Assembly (NCBI GenBank): GCA_958496175.1
Contig: OY292278.1
Location: 38,874,001-38,938,000, forward strand
Direction of reading: 5' to 3'
Length of the DNA stretch: 64,000 nt
From: Sisyra terminalis
Taxonomy: Eukaryota; Arthropoda; Insecta; Neuroptera; Sisyridae
Both the position numbers and the translations under genes were made by a program. The notes under the pieces were generated by a model that had not been told where the DNA came from, searched no databases, and saw nothing but the letters and a program-made list of their open reading frames with translations. Shown piece after piece: positions 57,787 through 64,000 of the stretch. Numbering within the stretch: the stretch's first letter is position 1; each line of letters begins with the position of its first letter.

Positions 57787-58424
57787 AATGATAATATATG
57801 TCCTATGATTCAATTTCCTCTTTATAACGACGCTTTTCAACAGATTTTGGCTGTCATTATCAGGTAATGATTATTTTGCCAGTTGTAAACAAATTTCATA
57901 TAGGTTTTGTATAATTTGTCGTTAAGGATGTTATTTGAATCTAGATTGTGTGCTTTGTGTATTTCAAATTCTTCTAGGGTGTTCATATGTGATCCTTTCT
58001 AACAAATATGAAGTGGCTTAAAATTTGTTTTGAAATTTAAGCATTGGTGATTTTCATCATAACGATGTTTTGTAAAATTTGAAGTTGTTGTTGAAGTAGG
58101 TTTCATGGGTATATGTTCCTTATATCTTGTTCCGAAAGATTTACCAGTTTGGCCAATGAAGACATTTTGACAAGAACCACATTTAATATTATATATTCCG
58201 GTTTTATTTTTCGTTGTAATTTCGTTGTTCTTCAATGGCTTAAGAATTTTTATCATACTGTTATTAGTTGAAAATACGATTATGAGGTTCTTTTTCATTA
58301 GGAAGTTGGCAATTGCAAAATTAGCCCATGGCCCATGGTCAAGCCTTCCTTTTGGTGATAAAATTATTGTTTGAAAGTGAAATAGTTTTGTTGTAAGATG
58401 GTAGTTGTTAAAGACATAATGAAC
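57787..58424 (-). pseudogene. Penelope-like element copy, minus strand, internally deleted
   Basis: The 161-codon minus-strand frame (57999-58484) begins in RT sequence (LFHFQTIILSPKGRLDHG), jumps to the pre-endonuclease linker (ANFAIANFLMKKN, FSTNNSMIKILKPLKNN) and continues into the GIY-YIG nuclease: GIYNIKCGSCQNVFIGQTGK, SFGTRYKEHIPM, SNFTKHRYDENHQCLNFKTN. CGSCQNVFIGQTG has the Cys pair and the G-x-Y/F-x-GQT pattern of PLE nucleases. Relative to the plus copy about 580 bp are deleted at a repeated CCATGGG. It is the only copy here with an uninterrupted nuclease region. It lies head to head with the next entry. Confidence 0.85.
57829..57870 (-). ncRNA. hammerhead-like motif in PLE end
   Basis: The minus strand reads ATTAC CTGATAA T GACAGC CAAAA TCTGTT GAAA AGCG TC GTTAT. 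Stem I ATTAC/GTTAT pairs at four of five positions; stem II GACAGC/TCTGTT is nearly paired. CUGAUAA deviates from CUGAUGA by one base. Confidence 0.35.
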
Positions 58425-59318
58425 TTGTTGACCACCATCGTACATGAAAACTATTTCACTTCCAATTAAAAATTTTATCACCAAAAGGAAGGCTTGGACA
58501 TGGGTTCCCCTTTATCTAAACTACTAGCCGACATTTACATGAATCACTTTGAAACAAAATGTATTATGAACAATACCTACAAAAATAAAATAATATATTA
58601 TGGAAGACATGTAGACGATACATTTACATTATTTAATGGAGCTACTCGACAGATTGACAATATAGTATCCAATTTGAACAAAATTATCTAGAATAATAAA
58701 ATTCACTTCAGAACTCGAACTAAATGGAACAATCAACTCTTAACACAACGATCACCAATGAAAATGGAAAGTTGTCATACAATATATACAGAAAACCAAC
58801 GACAACGAACACAACTATCCATTAAACATCATTTCACACAATAAACCAAAATATGGCAACTTACAATAGTCCAGTGTACACAGTGGCCAAGTTCCCTCTT
58901 AGCACCAAAGCTCGCGAAGAAGAAATTAACATAATTAAACATATAGCCACTACTAACGGATACAACAGCTAAATCATAGAAAAAATAATATCGAAATTTT
59001 ATAAAAAATCCATTCTTCCAATTCCACCAAAAGAAAACAAAAAATACATAAAATCAAAGTTCAATAATATATTTAGTTTTACAATCGCCAACTTCCAAAA
59101 GAAAAATAACTTCAATATTGCATTTTCAACAAACAACGATATGATGAAAATTCCTAAGCCATTGGAGAATAATTAAATCACAACGGAAAATAAAACTGGA
59201 ATATATAAAATTAAATGTGGTTCCTGTGAAAAATTCTACATTGGCCAAACTGATAGATCTTTCGATAAAGGAATTCGAAATAATTAGAACAAGATTAAGG
59301 AACATACATCCATGAATC

Positions 59319-59960
59319 ATGTCATTGGTTAAAATCTATAACGCTTTAGTAACAAATTCACTGATTGGTCGAATTAAAGATTGAGTTTTGTGCGGTGTGT
59401 TATGATTGGCCCATGAGACCTGCGCTATTCGAAACGCTACAGTGCTTAGATTTGTATAAAGTAGGCTTTGTATTTCTCGTTAAAGTGACTTTTGAGTACA
59501 GACCATTTGGATCCGTATTCCTTCGATTTATAATAATTATATCGCAAAGAAAATGATTGTTATTTAAATAATTTTTCTATTTAACTCTTAATTATAACCC
59601 GGAAATAATATTTTTAAATTTAAAATTTACTTTTGAGGATGAAGATCGTTGATTTTGTAAGGGTTATTTTTCTTCGGTCCTAATAAGGATCCGTAAACTG
59701 AGAACCATAAAAATTTTGTTTTATCATATTTTGGCAACTTATTTTCTTATTCTAATTTTGATCATTATCGCGATCAACGATCATTGGTTTTATTGTTTTT
59801 AAAGCGAAATTTGGCTTCCGATTTGAAGTCTTCGAATGAAGTCCAATAACTCTATTTTACTGTTCGCATTTATGATTGTATCGTCTACGAATCGAAGGTT
59901 AGAAAATCGCTTTCCACCAATTTTAATTCCACTATTTTACTCCTCCAAAGTGAGTTCCAG
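59319..59960 (-). mobile_element. R4-type LINE fragment nested in PLE (second copy)
   Basis: The minus strand reads GIKIGGKRFSNLRFVDDTII, then LLDFIRRLQIGSQ and, one frame over, ALKTIKPMIVDRDNDQN and GSQFTDPY. It is homologous along its length to 7807-8474 and inserted at the same position of the PLE nuclease. The flanking words ATGAATC (59312-59318) and TATAATC (59961-59967) are a decayed version of the GATTATA duplication (complement TATAATC) of the other copy. Confidence 0.75.
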
Positions 59961-60204
59961 TATAATCTCTCTTACAACAATTTCACATTTTACAAAACAC
60001 TTTAAAACTAGAAAATCATCAATGCTTAAATTTCGAAACAAATCTTAAGCCTCTACATATTTGCAAGAAAAGAACACATTTGAACACCCTAGAAGAATAT
60101 GAAATATACAAAGCACACAAACTAGATCCAAATGACATCCTTAATGGCAAATTTTATAAAACAAACAACCTGTATGAAATTTGATTACAACTGACATAAT
60201 TATC

Positions 60205-60250
60205 ATTAGCTGATGATGACAGCCAAAAGCTACTGAAATGCGTCGTAATA
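60205..60250 (+). ncRNA. hammerhead-like motif in PLE end
   Basis: Reads CATTAG CTGATGA T GACAGC CAAAA GCTACT GAAA TGCG TC GTAAT. The CUGAUGA and GAAA boxes are exact here and a GUC precedes the 3' stem I strand. Stem II is weakened by changes relative to the three-copy consensus GCTGTT. One extra base precedes stem II. Confidence 0.4.
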
Positions 60251-60294
60251 AAGAAGAAATTGAGTCACAGGACATATATTATTATTCATTAATT

Positions 60295-61361
60295 AATTAA
60301 TTGTGACTCGGATAGAAATAAAATATTTTGCAATATTAAAATTAAATTCAAGCTGCAAAAGTTTCTGTGATTGCATTCTTTTGTATAATACCTTTGTTAC
60401 TATAAAAATTTTGTAATGTATAAAGATAAAATGCAAACAATTTTATTTCAAATATTTAAATTTCATCTTAAATAAATTTGAAATCAACAGAAAGCTTTAA
60501 GCGTTATAGTCAAAACAAAATCATTTAGCAGCATAAAATTTCCTGTTTCTAAGAAGATTATGAAAAGTTAAAGAAAAAACGAAAGCTCCAATGATTTGCC
60601 ACTAGCTTTTTTCCCGTCTTTTCACAACGTATGCACAATGGTTGAACGAATTTCGAATTGTTTTACGATCTTGCAATTGAAACACTTAAAAATTGTTCTG
60701 AACTTGTACAACAATCCATAATACTTTCGAAAGTTATATAATTTTTAAAAGCCTTTTGCAAATGAAAAGCGCTGCACTTTTGTCCGCCTTGCTCATTTTG
60801 GAACTACTTTCAAACTAATTACAAACTTATATTATTATACACAGCGTTTTATCGCAGCATGCAAAAGTTATGTCAGTAATTGAGTTTTATAATGCTATTT
60901 TTGAAATTATTCACTAAAATAAAATAAAATGGGTTATTGTAATACGAAAGGAAGCAAATATTATAATAACTTCGTACACCTACTAAAGCTTCAAGTTTGC
61001 ACTGCGATTCTACACCATGTCGTAACTTTTGTTCTATCAACTTTCCTAGTTGTTTTAAGTTTATCCTGCGAAATCATCTGCTTTCATGTTATAAATTTAC
61101 TTTGAGCACATTAAAATTTTGAAATATCGGAAATTTCTGAGTTAAAAACGATACGACAGAACTGTGTAAAGGGTTTAACTTTGCCAGGACAAATTCTTCT
61201 AATTTTAAAGATTTTTATATTGTAATTAAAAGCTAAATAAAAATACAAGACAAAAATAGTTTGCTAACTCATAAAATTCTTTTTTTATTTAGTATAAAGA
61301 AAATTAAACTTTTCATAACTAATTAACTAATAGCAATTCTTTATATAACATTATAACAATC
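60295..61361. other. unannotated AT-rich stretch
   Basis: Nothing recognisable is seen. Confidence 0.4.
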
Positions 61362-61719
61362 GATGATAAAATTCAGATCTCAGCTTTTATATTTTTTTAA
61401 AAAAGAATAAAATTCAGGTTATTTAAGATATTTTTGTTTTTTATTTTTTATTTAATATTTTTATTGTTCAATTAGCTACTTACCATAGTATCTAAAAATG
61501 GGATACTATCATCACTCTCTAATTCCAAAGTAAATTGAATATTTGAATGGATACTGTTGAAATATTGACATATTTTGTAATTATTTTAGTTTGTTATAGA
61601 AGCCTGAGGAAGTTACGATTAGTAACGAAACGTAGCTAATTGAACAATAAAAATATTAAATAAAAAATAAAAAACAAAAAGATCTTAAATAACCTGAATT
61701 TTCTTCTTATTTAAAAAAA
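61362..61719. mobile_element. foldback element with 12-bp flanking direct repeat
   Basis: Arms of about 75 bp: AAATTCAGGTTATTTAAGAT (61409) is mirrored by ATCTTAAATAACCTGAATTT (61682). ATTATAACAATC flanks the unit exactly at 61350-61361 and 61720-61731, probably a target duplication, although the arms start 40 bp inside the left repeat. The spacer contains a hammerhead-like hairpin just before the right arm. Noncoding. Confidence 0.65.
61604..61640 (+). ncRNA. hammerhead-like motif inside foldback
   Basis: Reads GC CTGAGGA A GTTAC GATTA GTAAC GAAA CGTAGC. Stem II is a perfect 5-bp GTTAC/GTAAC and the GAAA box is exact; CUGAGGA differs from CUGAUGA by one base. The same extra A and the same following GCTAATTG word are found in the 40.6-kb element. 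Confidence 0.35.
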
Positions 61720-62164
61720 ATTATAACAATCATAATTTTGAGCCTATTTTCTCAAGAACTTTCTGACCATAGTTACTTTCGAGGCTCAAAAAATATATTT
61801 TAATAAGTAATTGGTGTAGTAGAGTACTGCTTATAATTTTATCAAAGATTTACGTGGAATACTATAGAAGTTTATAAAGACTATCCACTATCCAATGCAT
61901 TGCAATTGAATGTAAAAAGAGTAAAAAATAATCGGATTATTTCTCTATTTTTTTTTGTTAAAATTTTTCTATTTAATTAAACAATACGCCAAAATTTATT
62001 TTTGGTAAAGAATCATTTAAAAAATACCATTTTTCCATGTACATTAAAATTCATTGTTAATTGCCATTAAAGAAATAATACTTTAGGCGTAATTGAACGT
62101 GACAGAGCTTTTAAGGTGTGACACAAAATCTTTCTCAAAAATTTTTAGGTTCTTTAAAGTGTGT

Positions 62165-62328
62165 ATCAGAATTATTATGGTTCAATTTAATTTCAAAAAT
62201 TCAATCAAAATCCACAGCAAATACGATATAATATACAATTTAATACGAGTCAATATCTGGTAACGTTATACTTTATATTTGGTTTTTACTGTAATTCGTG
62301 TATTCATTGAACCATAGTGGTTCTGATC
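62165..62328. mobile_element. small inverted-repeat MITE, copy B
   Basis: ATCAGAATTATTATGGTTCA at the left is mirrored by TGAACCATAGTGGTTCTGAT at the right. Homologous to 29984-30150 in ends and interior. Target duplication not identified. Confidence 0.6.
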
Positions 62329-64000
62329 TATGCTGACGTGTCTGATCCACGGGAATTATTACCAAACTTTTATGAAATTCTCACATTTAGAAGTAAAACA
62401 ATACAGATGTTTAGTTTAGTCTTCTAGAAAGTCACAAATGTTTCAAAAAAAAAGGAAAAGACGTTTGAGAAGTGATTAAAAATATTACCAGCTTTGTTGT
62501 TCAAAATTTTTTGTGCTCTAATCTAAATTTTAACAATGTGTAAAATAATTAGTTGACAATAAAAATAACTGAATTTTAGTGATTACAAGTTGGTTTATAG
62601 TTGCTGGATTTTAAAGTATGTACGCAGGTAAAATATCTGCAAATAAAGTTCCAATATTTGCCAAGGTACAATAGTAGCCCTTATCTTCCTGATACAAAAA
62701 GCTGACCTATCTAAACAGAATATTGATTTAAAGTCAAGTTTTTATAACTTTTACGATTGTAAAAGAAGCCTTCGGAGATCTCAAGATGTTCGTGGGCTTA
62801 TATTTTATATAAAAATATACCTTTTGTTCGTCGCTACTTTCTAAGAGCTTTAAAAGCAGTTGCATAATAACTTTAGTCCAAAATTCATTTGATTTTAAAT
62901 TAATAAATTTATAAGGACATATGACATACAAGTAAAGAGTAATCAGTAGCTGTAATCTGACGAAATTACAGCGATTTCAGTTAAAATATTCATTATCATG
63001 AATGCTTCCTGATTGCTCTGTCAAGATTTGTGAAATATACAAAAGCTTAATATGACGACAAAAGGGTAGAGGTGATCAAATACAATCTAAACTATTTGTG
63101 GAGACTAAGCGATTACACAAACCATCTGGCCATCAGCATTCTTGACAGCACAAATGAATTCACTCATACTTGGACTTACTAGAATTGATATACAGTATAG
63201 AACAGTTGTTATAAACGGTTGTAAACTGTAACAATTTGCAAATTCGAGAATTTTATTCGATTGTTGCCAGAAGATATTAACGAATTTAAAAGTATGCCAG
63301 AAAAATATAACGAAAGTTTGTTCTTAAATATCAATAGTCGATAACTTCTTATTATTGATTTTTAAGTACCATGAGAAATAAGGTATTATTTATACTCGAT
63401 TAAAAAAGCTTATACTGTCAAGAGTTCTGCTGTCAACGCGGATACATCTTTTTTCCGAAGGGTTACCAGAAATAATGTCAACAATGGCAGAGTTTTAAAT
63501 ATTTTTCTACGAAAATTTCAAAAATTCTTGGTCAAATGTGCATTTTTAAGACAAAAAAAAGTTCGAATAAACCATTTTAATTTTTGCATGGAAAGAAATT
63601 GGTGAAAATAAGCCGTTTTTCCCCGATTAAACCTACGTATCCCCTTAAGTTTTGAAAGTATTTTCGAATTGGGTGTTTTGAATATATTTATATGTTCATA
63701 TAGAGTTAATTAAACGGGGAAATGGGGTAGCATTCGCATTATTTAATGCTAGTCCTACAGTCCCTGGCCATATTAATAGACGCACTATAGGTTTTATAAA
63801 ACCTGAAGTAAGAGCTATTTTATTTTGGGTCCATATTTTTGATTGATTTTAACTTTCCTGTACAAATTTTATTTAAAACGCTTATTAACAACTAGCTTAT
63901 ATAATTTAACATCTTCTTAATTATGGCTAGCTGAATTGTTTAATATTTAATTTAAATCCCCTTTACTGATATTTAAATTCCCATTCTGCGCAGTTTGCGC
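62329..64000. other. unannotated; Tc1-like terminus near 63757
   Basis: No gene is recognised. At 63757, TA followed by CAGTCCCTGGCCATATTAAT then AGACGCACTA has the form of a Tc1-type outer end (TA target, CAGT start). No partner lies within the remaining 240 bp, so an element may continue beyond the window. Confidence 0.35.

Larger units (their letters stand above)
58425..60294 (+). pseudogene. Penelope-like element copy, plus strand, interrupted by LINE
   Basis: From the RT core: PKGRLDMG-type then MGSPLSKLLADIYMNHFE (RT box 4) and IIYYGRHVDDTFTLFNGATR (box 5, HVDD in place of YVDD). A decayed linker follows (to about 59060), then FTIANFQKKNNFNIAFSTNN, GIYKIKCGSCEKFYIGQTDR (GIY-YIG) and SFDKG. 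The LINE insertion at 59319-59960 splits the nuclease; its remainder and the terminal region run 59961-60294. Several stops and frameshifts. The 5' third of a normal PLE is missing. RT and GIY-YIG together drive target-primed retrotransposition in active relatives. The copy forms an inverted pair with 57787-58424. Confidence 0.85.

Noticed and set aside
57999..58484. A 161-codon minus-strand frame as an intact gene
   Set aside because: It is a deletion fusion of PLE reverse transcriptase and endonuclease pieces, with the 5' two thirds of the element missing.

Overview
The window looks like 64 kb of intergenic or intronic DNA from an AT-rich arthropod genome. The repeat set (cecropia-type mariner, Tc1, DD41D and pogo elements, hAT, Helitron, Penelope-like elements, Jockey- and R4-type LINEs, a tRNA-derived SINE) fits an insect, and the LINE and mariner sequences read most like those of beetles; I cannot name a species. 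Nothing bacterial, viral or organellar was seen. No intact protein-coding gene was found: every recognisable protein stretch is a decayed transposon, except one very short HMG-box-like stretch at 45.04 kb that could be a host exon.

Layout. 4.3-5.3 kb: a truncated SINE next to a DD41D transposase remnant whose 3' end is also present inverted. 6.0 kb: a Helitron 3' end. 7.2-8.7 kb: a rearranged Penelope-like element (PLE) interrupted by an R4-type LINE piece. 11.3-12.7 kb: inverted and tandem repeats. 14.3-15.3 kb: a pogo/Tigger-like element with perfect TA target sites. 15.9-19.1 kb: a diverged tandem array with a Helitron inserted. 23.8-25.3 kb: an RNase H LINE end and a hAT MITE. 27.0-28.8 kb: tandem duplications split by an 808-bp foldback element. 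29.5 kb: a recent SINE. 32 kb: Jockey reverse transcriptase. 33.2-33.5 kb: an LTR-like unit carrying heat-shock-element motifs. 37.9, 42.5, 43.6 and 48.8 kb: LINE tails, all on the minus strand. 44.1-44.8 kb: a deleted Tc1 element. 47.4-48.2 kb: a hAT element keeping its transposase C-terminus. 52.1-53.1 kb: a mariner fossil. 53.8-54.6 kb: a second pogo-like remnant. 57.8-60.3 kb: two PLE copies joined head to head. Palindromic foldbacks lie at 40.6, 53.3 and 61.4-61.7 kb.

Between the repeats lie non-repetitive stretches of visibly higher GC and complexity (about 21.8-22.5, 25.9-26.7, 30.5-31.3, 33.8-34.9, 41.3-41.7, 45.2-45.8, 49.5-50.7 and 55.8-56.1 kb). They look like candidate conserved noncoding DNA, so the window may lie in the regulatory landscape or introns of a host gene.

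The most informative observations are two transposon insertions for which a neighbouring tandem copy preserves the empty site (Helitron at 18.0 kb, foldback at 27.3 kb), and hammerhead-ribozyme-like motifs in the PLE ends and inside two foldback families. All reading was by eye; boundaries of old repeats are approximate.
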